A stretch of 64,000 nucleotides of DNA, from assembly GCA_949126835.1 (NCBI GenBank), contig OX421494.1, forward strand, positions 25,070,185-25,134,184, in the 5' to 3' direction. Under the pieces are notes generated by a model. That model made no database searches and had not been told where the DNA came from. It saw only the letters and a program-made list of their open reading frames with translations. This DNA comes from Anisus vortex (taxonomy: Eukaryota; Mollusca; Gastropoda; Planorbidae). Positions 42,730-55,006 of the stretch are shown here, piece by piece (the first letter of the stretch is position 1; each line of letters opens with the position of its first letter). The translations under genes were made by a program, and so were the position numbers.

Positions 42730-43319
42730 TGATACCCACAGAATTTAAAAGAAAGAATAAAAGAAGAGAAATAACTTGTTTTAAAGAAATTTCGTTTGTT
42801 AAGGATCTAACCATCGAGCGTGGTGTTTTAATAGCTGAGAGGAAAAAAATAGAAAAGAATAGAGTGTTCCTATAACGTATCATATTTTGTAATTGACACA
42901 TTGATACAGTAAATAAAAATGTTGAAACTGTTTTTTTTTTATCTCTTTAAAAATGTCTATATTGGCGATTTATCTCGTCTTTCAAAATAAAAACGAAGAA
43001 GAATTCAGTCCTTTAGAAGCATTTGCATTGATTCTATAAATATTTTTCGACACTAGATACTCATCCTGAAAATGAGCAGTAGATGCAATCAATTTTGCAG
43101 AAATTCCCATCACTAATAGTTGCTAGTAAAATTCGTGAATGGTTAAAAAAAAATACTGCACTATTATAAAGTGTGTGTATCCTGAGGCGCATGATTTTCT
43201 AATAACACTTGATGCGTACGAATTCTCAGTTCTTCTATTAATCTGGAAAAATGTCTAAAAGTGGGGCCTTTTTCCTTAAAGTTCGCTCCCCCTAGCGTCA
43301 AAACCTGACTACGCCACTG

Positions 43320-44584
43320 ATGCACACACACACACTTTCATAAAAAAATTCCTTTTTAAACGAAACATTTTCAATTTCTAAAACACTCTTGTTTATTGGT
43401 GGCCCTTGTAAACTTAGCTATGTTTATGTTAAACTTTATTATGTTATGTTTTTATGTTCAATGCCCCATTATTAACCTTAACTATCGTATCTCATACATT
43501 ACAGACTCTCCTTCTATAAAGAAGATTGTTGCGTCCTACTCTGATCATATGCTTATGTTCAATGCACCATTAAATGTTACTTACAATGACTTATATTGTG
43601 TTGCCTATTTTCCTTTAACTAAACCATCCTATAATCCATGAAGAAAAATTATTTGTTCTGTGAAATAATGAAAAATGTATTGCAAGTTATTTCCCTTGAG
43701 CACCTATGATCTACAGCTGACGTCAATATCCGGTCACGTGATTGTTCCCATGGGGATGAAAAAGCTGTTTAAATTTGTGCTCTAGCACCTGCCCAGGATT
43801 GTTGGGCCTGAACTATGTGATCTGGAATGTATCTGTTTCGTTGTTTTTTATTGTACTCTGAGCAGACGTTAAACGTTAAACAAACGGAAGAAGTCCCAGA
43901 TGGGCAGAAGTAAACGAACACTTTTATTTGTTTTATTTAGTTTTACCTGATTGTTTATTATTTCTAACTGTTATTCTATTTCAATGTTAATTTGAATTTT
44001 TTACGAAAAAAAACAAAGTGACAAAAAAAAAAGTCGTTTGTAGTTCAGATATCATTTCTAAACTGTAGGGCCGGAAAAAAAGTGATGACCTTTCAAGCCT
44101 ATAAGATCTATTGATGTGCCCGAGAAAAATAAATACAATTAGAGAAAACAAACGAATAGGAAAGCTTTAACAGAATAACTCAATAATATTCAGATCCTAG
44201 ATAGCTCATTTGTGTTGTTGATTTAAGAACAAGAGGCAGTTGTAAACAAAACTTTCCTGTGACTTTACTTTTCATCGTGCTATGCTAAGCAAACAACATC
44301 ATTAAACAAACACTTAGATGATGCGAAGAAAATATTGCTCATTGCCTCGTTACAACCTTTTTTTTATATAAACCTTTCGCAAGTTTCTCTTTGTGTATCT
44401 GAAATAATTTGCTTTAAAAATGTAAAGTGAACATAGTTAATGAATGTGGGTAATAGTTCTATTGCATGTAGGCCTATTTTTTTTTTAAAATAAAAACCTA
44501 TAAATTGGATATTACATTCATCAAAATTACCTAACTCACATATTTCTAATTTAAACTTTAGTGATTGGTGGTGAGGTGCGGGAG
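43320..44584. other. Intergenic, with a family B core
   Basis: Bases 43500-43545 hold TTACAGACTCTCCTTCTATA...GATTGTTGCGTCC, a truncated SINE-like family B core. No gene is supported in the rest. Confidence 0.5.
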
Positions 44585-44592
44585 GGTAGGGA
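44585..44592. repeat. hAT target duplication GGTAGGGA, left
   Basis: It is identical to 46623-46630. Confidence 0.92.
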
Positions 44593-46622
44593 CAGGGCCG
44601 GCTCATCTATATAGGCAAACTAGGCGGCCGCCTAGGGCGCAAAATTTAGGGGGGCGCAAAATTGAGGGTTGTTTTGTTTTTTAGTTTGGGGATTTAAAAA
44701 TATAAACTATATTGAAGTTTAGTGCTTCTGCGCGCTACTAGCATAGACAGATGGATTACTTGGTTATGAAAGGCAAAGGGTATTTTATTTAAGTTGTCTT
44801 AGAAAATAGGAAAGTATGCCCTAACAGTAGGCTACTTAGTTTAGCAACCTCGCTGTGTGTAGCGGAGTGCAAAAAGGAAACCCCTCACTTCCCCCGGCCA
44901 CAACCTGGATGCGATGCGGCGGCGTAATATCATAGTTAAGTGACGTGACCGTGACCTTCAAGTCAGTTCGTGAATCGTAAGTCGTGAGGGCGCTGAGTTG
45001 TTTGCACCGGCATTTTGCATTTTCAGACTGTTAATTACGAAAACGATTACATTAAATCTCCTAAGTGGCATAAAATGTCCCAGTCGAATTGATGCACTAA
45101 CACCTCTGCGGTAGCAGTCATCTCATTTGCGTGATGCTTTGGATGAGATTTCTGAAGACACTAAATGGATCTAGTAGCAGTATTGCGAAGGTAGAAGCAC
45201 TTGGGTTACTTTAAAATATATCAGACTTCAAGTTTATTGTTGCACTTGTCACATGGCACAACATTTTGTTTCAAGTAAACAGAACTAGTAAGAAAAGGAA
45301 TTGAGTCTCCAGAGAGCAGTTAGTCACCTGAAACAAACGAAGAGTTTTTGGTTACTGCTAGAAGTGATTTAGAGTTCAATAGAGTTCTGGTTGATGCTAA
45401 CGAAGTAGCATAAGAAGTTGCATGGAATAGAACCAATATTTGAGAAAGAGAATATCCGAATTAAAAAAATGAAGAACATGGTTGATTATGAATCAACAGA
45501 TGAATCTGTAAATATTGCAGGTGACCCCTCAGAAAGTTTCAAGATCCACTTTTATGTTGCTGCTTAAGACACAGCTGCTTATGCGGTAAAAGAAAGATTT
45601 GCCCAGTTAAATAAAGTATCTTGTGTCTTTGGATTTTTTTACAACATTCCTGACATTAAAAACAAGACTACACCAGAGGTTAAGTCGATGTGCAAAAACT
45701 TGGAAAAAGCATTAAAAATTGAAAAATATGAAGGTTTGAATGAATCTGACATTGCTGCTGTACGCCAGTGTTCTGAACTAAGAGCAATTTCTAATCATCT
45801 CCATGACTCGGTATCAAACCCCGAAGAAGTCCTTAACTACATTTACCAACAGAATCTTGAAAATGGATTTCCTAACATTTGTGTAGCCCTTCGTATTTTG
45901 CTTACGTTGCCACTTTCCGTTGCTAGTATTGAACGAAGTTTTTCAAAACATTAAGCTAATTAAAACCTATCTGCGTAGTACAATTACAATGTGTCAGGAG
46001 AGACTTGCGGGTCTGGCGACAATTTCTATTGAAAGTGAGATAGCAAGACAGTTAGACTCAAAAGCCCACAGATAAGAATTTGCTAAGCAGAAAGCAAGAA
46101 AAGTACTATTACGGTTTTAGTCTATAGGCGTATAAATACTTTAAATCAGTATTTAAAAGTGACTTTTGGACCGTAGTTAAGAAAGCAATAATCCAATATC
46201 AAATAATATCAAATAGCCTTTGTGTATTTTTTTAAGTGTTATAAAAACAGAAAAAAAAAAAATAATCTAACTGTGAGTTTCTGTTTGTTATTAAGAGAAC
46301 TGTACATAATGCAATTATAAAACCCATAAACTTAATATAAAACTGTGTGTTATGTAAATTTTCTAATAAAAAATTAGACTTCTAATTATTAATCTATAAT
46401 GCAAAGCCATTATTTCTTTTCAATTCAACTGTTTCATTTACATTTCAAAGTCATAAATCAAAGGTTATAAAATAGGCTACAATTCTTTGTTGGGCTATAA
46501 CAATTATTAACAAAAACATATTTTCGATGTTTCCATACCCGGCAGACCCAGCCAAAGGCACTTTAATGAGGGCGCAGAATTTGTTTTCGCCTAGGGCGCC
46601 AAAAATCCTAGAGCCGGCCCTG
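44593..46622 (+). mobile_element. hAT element, TIR CAGGGCCGGCTC, copy 2
   Basis: The 2030-bp element has TIRs CAGGGCCGGCTC and GAGCCGGCCCTG and a perfect 8-bp duplication. It has the same family and ends as 38487-40092 but the opposite orientation. It retains more of the coding region, all of it broken. Confidence 0.93.
45450..46120 (+). pseudogene. hAT transposase remnant
   Basis: The open frame at 45688-45954 reads MCKNLEKALKIEKYEG and ends ALRILLTLPLSVASIERSFS. A single-base frameshift follows at about 45945, after which KLIKTYLRS, MCQERLAGLATISIE and EFAKQKARKVL continue in another frame. Upstream, hAT-like words (FFYNIPDIKNKTT) are separated by stops from what remains. The N-terminal zinc finger is not seen. 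Confidence 0.8.
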
Positions 46623-46630
46623 GGTAGGGA
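46623..46630. repeat. hAT target duplication GGTAGGGA, right
   Basis: It is an exact copy of 44585-44592. Confidence 0.92.
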
Positions 46631-46702
46631 GTATTTGTAAATACAATGTTTGTTCTTTTGGTATGGGAGAAAAAAAAAAGGTTGGAAACCACTGATCTAG
46701 GT

Positions 46703-46898
46703 CAGGGATCGGCTACCTTTAGATAATAAAGTGCCAAAGTAGCATTTCTAAATCATTTAGCGGCCCACAGCCTTGACGTCTTCAAGATCTTTTCTTGTAG
46801 AAGAGACTTCAATTTTCTTTTTTGGTTTCTTTAGCGTGCCATTTAAAACTGCTCTGTGTACCAAGTCTGGCACGCGTACCGTAGGTTGCCGATCCCTG
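46703..46898 (+). mobile_element. Short N2-type MITE (196 bp)
   Basis: The TIRs are CAGGGATCGGCTACC and GGTTGCCGATCCCTG. The interior keeps CTAAATCATTTAGCGG and CCAAGTCTGGCACGCGTACC. Flanks ATCTAGGT and GTTTAGGC match at 5 of 8, so the insertion is old. Confidence 0.75.
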
Positions 46899-48254
46899 GT
46901 TTAGGCGATACAAATATCACAGAGTCACAAAGTAGAAGTAAGTATACAAATAACAAAGTCATGAAAAGAACGTTTGAACATGCCTAGATTGCCAGAAGAA
47001 AGTTCCTCATGTTTCCAGACACAATCTTACACATCAATACGAGTTAGGAGAAAATTGAATCTGTGGCAAGGAGTGCCAAAAAAGATTTAAGGGAATAAAA
47101 AATATCCCAAAGAGAAGGTGTGTGTGTGAGAGAGAGGAAGAGATGAGAGAGGGACAAAGCGAGAGAGGGAAAGTTACTGATAGAGAACGGACAAAGAAGA
47201 ACAGAGTTTGATGGACAGAGAGAGGGGGGGGGGAGAATATACACAGAAATGGTTGTAAAAAAATCGATTAAAAAAAGGAAAGGAAAATTTGGTGAAATGG
47301 CATGATGCTCACACTACCACACGTTGAGCTGTAAGATGCTTGGCTTTTACAGTATCTTTCGTCTTGGCTTTTACAGTATCCTTCGTCTGCTTCCACCCTT
47401 CCCTGGCGCAGCAAAGAAATATTTACAGTGTCAAAACCTAGGGACTGTTTATACAATTCTTGCATACTAACTGGGGGGATGCTGTGCAACTGGCACGTGG
47501 AAATGTGGTGGGGGTGTGGAAAGGTGCCATTACTACTGGGTGGTTAATGTGCAATCTCAAACAGGTATACCAGGTAAAGTTAGGCTTATAGTCGTGTATT
47601 TTGATAAAGAGCTTAAGGTGTTTCTTAGCCAGCAGCCGATTCAAAAAATGTTGACCTTCAAACAAGTCATGACTAATATATTTGTTCCATTTGATTTCCC
47701 TCATAAAAGTTGCTTTAAAATTGATAGAATAAGTAAGATTTAAATTTCAAATAGCAAAATGCAATTTTACTAAGTGTGTGCAGTCTTGTAAAAAAAAACA
47801 ACAACGTTGCAGTAGTGAGTTTTTTTATTGGGCTTGTTACTTTATTAGTTGTTATGACAAGATTAATTAATCAATAGAACTAAACAAAGGTAATCAATCT
47901 TCTAGCCCAGAAATACAACAAAACCTTAAAATACCGAGAAATACAATGGTATAAAGACATATATTTTACCATAGGCTTATGCGCACTAGAGAGTGTTAAT
48001 TACTACAATAATTACCCAACAGATTTCATTTCAAGTGTATGCGGCCTTAATTATACACCCGATACTGTTGGTCAATTGGTTCTGACTGATAACAGAACAA
48101 AGTAAGACCATCCAATATGCAGAGCATGTTCGCCATCCTTAGTAAAGGGCGACTACGATGGCTATCATATGAAAATAATTAACCTAATCAAGTCAAAATT
48201 CGAGGGATCTGAATAAGGTAAGCAGATAAAAGTTTTGTTCTTATCTAATATATT
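46899..48254. other. Intergenic sequence
   Basis: A GA-rich tract lies at 47115-47235. TTGGCTTTTACAGTATC is duplicated at 47339-47385. No gene is supported. Confidence 0.45.
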
Positions 48255-48415
48255 ACAGACGCTCCTTCTATAAAGAACATTATTGCGTCCTACGCTCATC
48301 CGTGGTCCGAGTATAGTCTTGCATTGTTATTAGCGTTTTAAATTAATTATGTTAGGTTACTGGTTTTCCTGGTTTGTTCAGGCAACCCATTCCATGTCGG
48401 GTGCCACTCGGGAAG
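48255..48415 (+). repeat. SINE-like family B, full copy
   Basis: ATTACAGACGCTCCTTCTAT, ATTGCGTCCTACGCTCATCC, GTATAGTCTTGCATTGTTATT, CTGGTTTTCCTGGTTTGTTC and CAACCCATTCCATGTCGGG. This is the best-preserved copy. Confidence 0.75.
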
Positions 48416-49839
48416 TTAATAGTTCACAGATAGATTTTAACGTGTATATATTTCTTTCTTTTTTTTTCGAGAGACATATAGATATAATCTAATAGACGGA
48501 AGATCGAGGAACGTGTGCACCAAATAAAATAAAGAGGCTAAGTTATCTCTACGGTTGGACTGTTTAACCACACGACCACACGGACTTGCAACTTGTAGCT
48601 TAGGTAAGCCATCATCTCTTGTAGAGGGAAGGGTATTGCCGAGATATGAGCAACAATAATAATTCTCTCTGTGTATAGATTTCTCCCCACAAACAATGTC
48701 TAAATATATATATTTGTTTAAATAACAACAAAATTGTGCTTTTTAAAGTCAACCTTAATTCACAATTTTCAGAAATTTGGTCTCATTTAGAAAGGAAACT
48801 TTTTGTTTTTTCATCAATATTATGAATCGATTCTGTAGGCAAAGATCGCCACACCCGACAGGTTAAATAAGGAAGCACTATTTACATTGTTGAACTGTTG
48901 ATTCGTCTCATTCTTAGCATGCAAATATTTGTACGGTAATCGATTACCTTTTTTTTTTTTTTCATTTGATGAATGATATTGCGATTTAGAAAGTTTTTTT
49001 AATATTTAAACATTGTGAAACAGGAAACTTTGTAACTGTAATAGGCAAGACGTGAATGTATAAGGAAATTATCAAAGAAAAAGTAGAAGCAACAATGATA
49101 AAATATGAGAAACAAAGAAAGAATGAATAAACAAATAAGCTTTAAGGATGGAACAAACAAAGAAAAAAATTATGAAACATACGAAAGATAAAAAGAATTA
49201 AAGAAAACATTTATAAAACATGAATGGAAGAAAGAATATAATACACAAAGTAAGAATATACAAAATTATGAAAGACTTAAAGAAACGACGAGAGACTTGA
49301 ACAAAGAAAGAATAATAAGTTAGACACACACAAAATAAAGAATAAAAAAAACAAAGAAGAACAGAAAAAAACGAGAAAAAAAAAGATTAAAAAAAAGAAA
49401 GATTAGACGAAAAAAAAAAGGAATTAGACAAAAAAACTTCTAATAAATAAAAACAACAAGGAAAGTATATTTTTTAAAAAAAACAACAACGAAAGAACAG
49501 AAAGAACAATGCACAGAAGAGAAAGGAAGCAATAAAAACATTAAGCAATTAAGAAAAGGGGATAAATGCAAGTTGAAACAAAATTGTTTCTAAATTATAA
49601 AAAAATTCTGAGAATTTTAAGAAATTAAAATGGGGAGGACAAAATAAAAGATGGATCAAAAAATATATTTTTGCACACACGATATCAATTCAGCAAGATC
49701 ATGTTTATTTTTTTTTTTAAATACATGTATATGATAATATATGTTATAGTCTCTTTAGCTTGTATAGCTTGTAATGTAACCCAATAAATGCCTGTGTAAT
49801 AAGCAGAGCCATAATATAAACGATTGTAATTAGATTGTT
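48416..49839. other. Intergenic, A-rich, with a tRNA-like fragment
   Basis: Bases 48540-48590 on the minus strand look tRNA-derived (GTGTGGTCGTGTGGTTAAACA). Bases 49075-49560 are low-complexity AAAGAAAGAA-type sequence. No gene is supported. Confidence 0.5.
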
Positions 49840-50172
49840 CTAGTCTTTTAGAAATATACAAAGGCTACAAGATTAGTTATGAGGAATCCGTTTTTAACAT
49901 CAAAAGTGAGTAGGCGATAATTAATACTCAAGTGTTAGTCGCGCTAGGTTAAATTTAGCTTTTGTTTATAAAATAAATTAGTCAAGAGTTGCGTTTCTTG
50001 GTTTTTAAAAAGCACAATGCGTAAATTCATAAAAACAAATAACGAAAATTCTTTTGCATTAAGCAATCAGTTTGATATTATAAAAAGGTAAAATTTCACT
50101 TCTGACTTTCACAATACATAGTTTTCTTTTGGCAACATCTTTTGGAAATGAAATAAAATTTAATCTCCTACA
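49840..50172 (-). repeat. Inverted copy of the THAP-associated repeat
   Basis: AAAAGTGAGTAGGCGATAAT and TTATAAAATAAATTAGTCAAGAG match 31100-31275 in reverse. The THAP end is present as ATTTCATTTCCAAAAGATG on the minus strand, but too decayed to read as protein. Confidence 0.65.
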
Positions 50173-50978
50173 TGATCGAAAAAAACACGATATGAACGAT
50201 TGTACAGTGTTGAATACTGGTAAAACAGACTGAGAAATTATATCAACAATGGTATATTGTTGAATGTTGGTAGAATAGCCTGAGAAAAGATATCAGCACT
50301 GCTATATTGTAGAATGCTAGTAGAACCCAACAAATGTTATCAGCGATGGTAAAAATGAAATGTTGCATGCTGATAAGTAAGAAACACCTTAACAGAATTC
50401 ATTTGATCGCTGTACTAGCTTTGGGTGACAGAAGACGACCTCTCTCTCCGTGCTGATAGTTTAAAAAAACAACGCCCATGCCATGAGCGAGTTTATTGTC
50501 ACCTAGTATTCGTTATGGTCTTACATTGTTTTTTTAAACCTCGTGCATAACACTTTACATCTAATCGCCAATAAATTCATGACCCTTCAACGTGTGTTAA
50601 TTTCACTTTATTTTTATAAATTCAAATCAGGGCATGTGAAAGTTATTGATCCTATTCTTAATTTAAAATGCACACAAATATCAACACCAAAAAAAAAAAA
50701 ACTGGAATATTAAATAATGTTTTTATTTCCCTACAATATTTGAGATCACGATCAGAGTAACAACAAATAAAACAACTAAAACATCAAGATAAATTATTGA
50801 TGCGCAGATGTAATTTGCTGACACTTTGTAAGAGTCACGATCCAATTGAAATGAAAGCTAGAACCTGGGGTTTTATTGTAGCCACACGAATTACTCCTAG
50901 TTTCATTTTAATGATCCGTCTATAAATGATCACAATTCAATGGATTGTTGTTTCTTGTATATACATTACACAGAAATT
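50173..50978. other. Intergenic, with a small tandem repeat
   Basis: Three units of about 57 bp (TGTTGAAT[A/G][C/T]TGGTA...CTGAGAAA...TATCA) lie at 50205-50345. The remainder is unique. Confidence 0.5.
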
Positions 50979-51430
50979 CAGTGGCGTAGCCAGGATGGTA
51001 ATGGGTGGCACTTCTAAACCTATTGACCTCCAAGCTGGCGAAATGTGTAAACCACATACCTATACACTCCCAATTAGACTACAACGGTAGGGTAACGATA
51101 CGTAACCGAGGATCTCTTCTTGGACGAGAGCCCACCAAGACTCCGTGGGAAGGAAAGAATATGAGCAACAAAACCCGTCTCGCCAAGCCCGATATCTGGA
51201 TGACCAGGCGAATACTATGGAATGTTAGGCCTACTACTGGGCGAAAGTGCAGGTATACGAGGTAATGCAGGCTCGTTAATGAGCTGGTGGGAATTCAGTA
51301 AGAGGCGGTGAAGTGTAGTGCATGTACCTACGGGATGACCTCTTTGGACAGTGTCTTTGAGCAAACAAAACTTGACCCACCCCTGACACATTAAATCCTG
51401 GACCAAAGAAAAACCTTATTACTAGGCTAA
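50979..51430 (+). repeat. Solo hAT-like end plus family A repeat
   Basis: CAGTGGCGTAGCCAGG at 50979-50994 is an N1-type terminus without a matching partner next to it. Bases 51035-51060 (CTGGCGAAATGTGTAAACC) and the sequence to about 51420 resemble family A at 25520-25900. Confidence 0.45.
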
Positions 51431-51617
51431 TTTTTTAAAAAAAGCTCCTTTTCTTGACGCAAAGTGGTATTTTCGGGATAGGTGGATTATTGCTGAGCAT
51501 TCTTACACATTTTGTCCACAATTTTACTTCCACTTTGTATTAAAACGTTTGATCTTTTCTTTAAAAGCTAAATTTTCCAAATTAATATAGACAAGTGTAT
51601 TAAAATAGTCCAGCTCT

Positions 51618-52012
51618 AAATTAATAAATGACATCAGGCGATTTTAGACAATTTTTATCTCTCCACCCTAGTCGAAAATCGTCACAAAAATTCACTCTCC
51701 CCCTTCCATTATGACACTATACAGTGTATAGCTACGTAACACAAAAATAGTTTCCCATTTCAAAATTAGCATGTTTCAATTCAATTTTTATTGTCATTGA
51801 CGTATAAGTATTAGGCCTTTAATAAACAAAATAATTACTGTAGCTAATTAAGTGAAACTTTTTAAATTAGAAATTATATTTCAATTTAAATAGACTATAC
51901 ACAACTTTTGATGTGACGTCGTATTTTTTAAATTGACCCCACACCAGCGTTTATAGGTTTTACCCCCTCTTCCTAAAAGCGTGATGTCTTTTTCGGACGA
52001 CCCTTTAGTCTA
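51618..52012. mobile_element. MITE family C, copy 3
   Basis: AAATTAGCATGTTTCAATTCA, TTATTGTCATTGACGTATA and CTAATTAAGTGAAACTTTTT match 35414-36189. The termini are eroded. Confidence 0.6.
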
Positions 52013-52211
52013 TAATTTTTACAAGGAAGTAGGAATGATAATCGAATTACATAGGCCTACTCCCAACGAAGCATTGGGAACTTTACTGGCTTTTGTAATA
52101 CTTACAATTGTAAATACGAACAAAAAAAGGATTTACAAAATGTAACATAGCAACCAATTAAGGCTTAATATAGTTGTGGATTTGAGCAGGCTTTATCTAT
52201 ACATCTTATAC

Positions 52212-52219
52212 ATTACAGA
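52212..52219. repeat. hAT target duplication ATTACAGA, left
   Basis: It is identical to 54396-54403. The target word is the first 8 bp of a SINE-like family B copy. Confidence 0.88.
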
Positions 52220-52496
52220 AAGTGGCGTAACAAGGGTCATCTGCGCCCGGGGACATGACACAAACTCTGCGCCCCTTCTCGGACCACATAGTCTGGGGGC
52301 TCATTGAGCCCGGCTCATTGAGCCCCAAAGAAACATTTTGAAATTTTACGGTTTATATTGTTCATTTTCGAAGCATCTGGTATTTTAATGAAATATAATA
52401 CAGACAAATAATTTTTTTTACAATTGTAAATAATTTTATTTGAAGAAAAAATATACTATACATGACTGGAATAGACATAGTCTACAACAAATTGAT

Positions 52497-53560
52497 CCTC
52501 CTTGATTTGACTGTCGCAAACTCGTCAATCACGTTGACAAAATTAATATTCTCAAGTGTTTCTCTTTCGATGCTAAGGAGTGCAAAATCACTCGGACGAT
52601 CTTGTCGCATTGAAGCACGTAAATAAGACAAAATAAGCTTCAGTTTGCTGAAGGACCGTTCACAGCTTGAAATTGAAACAGCAATTGTTAGAAGTATTTG
52701 CAGTGAAATGCACAGATTCGGATATACGTCATCTCCATATCAAACAAAACCAAGAAGATCCAGAGGAGTTTCCGGTAGAACTTCAGTCCGGGTACTGAGC
52801 AGCATTTTGCAGTCTACAATTTCTGTGCACAATTCGTGATCATTGACGTCAGTCAGTGTCGTAGAAATTTCCAAAATTTAAGCAATTTTGACGAAGTGTA
52901 TCGACATTTGTCTCAAATTTTTACGAATGTTGACAAGATCTTACTCCAGCGATTCAAGATCAGATGCTGCTTCCTTGAAATTCATAGTAGGATACTGCAT
53001 CTGTTTCTGGACACGATCAATTTTCCCAAGTATGATGTTCCAGAAATTTAACAAAACTTGGACGTTAAAGTTTAAAATACCTGCCAGCAAATTTTCTGCA
53101 TCACTTCTGGTGTCAGGCGTCATAGTTGCATCTTCCGATAATTTTTCCAACAGCCCTACTAGTTCATCTAGTCCTTCATAAATAGCTTTAACAGCTTCTG
53201 ATAGTGCACTCGAGCGTGTTTCAGACTCCCTCTTCACTGTGATTGGCACAACTTTTTTTAATTGCTGCGTCTTTGGAATGTATCTGAACAAAACCTAAAA
53301 ATGATTCTTTGATGGTTACTTTTTTAGTTTGAAAATCCACATCCACAAATCTGATGACTTGAGAAAGCTGTTCCCGGTATCTTAGATCGGGTGTTGAGTC
53401 AATTAATATACCGGTACCGTAGTAGACCTGCTTGTTTTTTTTTTCTGATTTCACTCAACATCTGATTCCTTACAGTCGATGCAAGTAAGTGGATAAATTC
53501 ATTTTGGATTTCCGGTGATAAATAATATACTGAACCTGGATTTTCTCGGGCACCTTGTGG
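52497..53560 (-). pseudogene. hAT transposase pseudogene (ZMYM/TTF-associated type)
   Basis: On the minus strand fragments occur in order. The first (53454-53221) includes the core words RYREQLSQVIRFVDVDFQTK and IKESFLGFVQIHSKDA. The next (53291-52941) has a helical EAVKAIYEGLDELVGLLEKL and ILNFNVQVLLNFWNIILGKI. Near 52670-52560 is the C-terminal dimerisation region (SKLKLILSYLRASMRQDRPS, then FALLSIE). Frameshifts separate them, and the N-terminus is cut by a LINE insertion. Confidence 0.75.
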
Positions 53561-53639
53561 ATGTTTTTCTAGCAGTGGATCATACTGAGTTTGATCACAG
53601 GGAGAAAGTTTCCAACATTTTTATCCTCGTCCATACAAA

Positions 53640-53965
53640 ATTACAAATGCAACTGTATGGGAAAGGACAGCACATACTCCAGTAGTACAAGAAATACAAA
53701 ATGGAGATGGAGATGGATAGGTTACACATTGAGGAAACCATCGACAAATTTGACTAGACAAGCTGTTTCGTGGAATCCCCAGGGTGCAAGACGAAGAGGT
53801 AGACCAAAGAACACCTGGCGGAGGGAAGTAGAAAAGGATGTGCAGGTGATCGGGAGAACTTGGAAGGAGTTAGAGAAGATAGCCAGAGACAGGAGGACAT
53901 GGAAAGAGATTGTTGATGGCCTGTGCTCCACTAGGAGTTGATAATGGCGAAGAAGAAAAAGAATA
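53640..53965 (+). pseudogene. LINE 3' tail (RTE-like), nested in the hAT
   Basis: The frame contains WRWRWIGYTLRKPSTNLTRQ, WNPQGARRRGRPKNTWRREV and a final RTWKEIVDGLCSTRS. This is the extreme C-terminus common to RTE-type endonuclease/reverse-transcriptase LINEs. It is 5'-truncated, and CTCGTCC on both sides may be a short target duplication. Confidence 0.7.
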
Positions 53966-54395
53966 CTCGTCCTTATGCAGATGTTCCTCATGGCCACGCA
54001 GTGCCAAATTTTGTGAAACTAGAAACTTAATACAGGTAAGTAGCCTATACTTTTCAAAATATCGCGCCTACGTTGTTTTTCCAATTGAATTTGAGCTTGG
54101 ACCTGGACATCAATTCCAATTATCCTCCGCTCGGCAATCCTACATTATGGATGTGTCATTTGTTTATGAGTAGAATGGCGCCCCTTATTGCTCAATGGGG
54201 GTGCCAAAATCTTGCTTGCCAATTGGTTTGTAATAAAGATATTTGTGGAGCTCCAAAATTCAATCTTGCAAACGTATTTGGGATACATTTGTTTACATCA
54301 AAATAAAATTAAATAATTAGTTTTAATACTCATTTTGGCGCCTCCTAACGTGGCGCCCGGGGACTTATGCCCCCCCCCCTCTAGCTACGCCACTG

Positions 54396-54450
54396 ATTAC
54401 AGACGCTCCTTCTATAGAGAAGATTATTGCGTCCAAAGCTCATCCGAATT
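54396..54450 (+). repeat. SINE-like family B core, split by the hAT
   Basis: ATTACAGACGCTCCTTCTAT and GATTATTGCGTCC follow the hAT right end directly, with ATTACAGA serving as its duplicated target. Confidence 0.7.
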
Positions 54451-54903
54451 TTAATGTGTAGGCCAAAATTTAAGCGTCGGTGACTTTAGGTAGATTTCTA
54501 CATTATATTTGTTCTTGATCCTGGAGCACCACCGAGCTCTGCCAAAACAGAACTCAAAATAAAGGGTTCACCACACAACTAGATCTAGTCTAGATACAAA
54601 AGCTACTGTGATCATTTTTTACATTTAAAATTTACTCATTTAAAACTTTAGGCCATTTTTTTAAATGTCGAAACATTCCTGTGGCATAAACAATAGCGCT
54701 CACACACGCATCAACACACCTCGCTAATCTATGTAAGATAAACAAACCTGTTCTACTCATTGTTTTGAGTTAATGGCAACAACTCTGTTACGTCAGTGCT
54801 TCTATAAATTATGCATGAAACCTTTTGTCTGTACTAGTGGTGTATCCTACACAGTGATACCCACACCTTCTTTTTGTTGACACGGTTAGTATAGTATTAG
54901 TAT
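54451..54903. other. Intergenic sequence
   Basis: No feature is recognised. Confidence 0.4.
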
Positions 54904-54911
54904 GTATAGTA
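54904..54911. repeat. Target duplication GTATAGTA, left
   Basis: It is identical to 57864-57871 and flanks the N2 copy. Confidence 0.85.
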
Positions 54912-55006
54912 CAGGGGTCGGCAACCTTTTGTTAACAGTGTGCCAAACTAGGATTTCTAAATCATTCTTCGTGCCAACAGCCTAAAATTCAATCTGCTCC
55001 ATTATA

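Larger units (their letters stand above)
40822..43319 (+). mobile_element. Non-autonomous hAT-like element N1, copy 2 (carries N2)
   Basis: The TIRs are CAGTAGCGTAGCCAG and CTGACTACGCCACTG, with flanks ATACACAC and ATGCACAC (7 of 8). It is 2498 bp and parallels 27236-28896 throughout, including CGACCATTTTCGAA near the left end and TAGCGTCAAAACCTG near the right. It contains N2 at 41074-42369 and a long A-run. Confidence 0.82.
52220..54395 (-). mobile_element. hAT element with CAGTGGCGTAGC-type TIR
   Basis: The 2176-bp element has a left end AAGTGGCGTAAC, a right end GCTACGCCACTG, subterminal CGCCCGGGGAC in both arms and a perfect 8-bp duplication. It encodes a broken transposase on the minus strand and carries a LINE tail inside. 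Its TIRs resemble those of the N1 elements, so it could represent the autonomous lineage that mobilises them. Confidence 0.88.

Noticed and set aside
53722..53997. 91-residue minus-strand frame
   Set aside because: It is the antisense shadow of the LINE tail read on the plus strand.
50979..54395. One large hAT element from 50979 to 54395
   Set aside because: The flanks of 50979 and 54395 do not match. The exact duplication ATTACAGA pairs 52220 with 54395, so the terminus at 50979 is a separate solo end.
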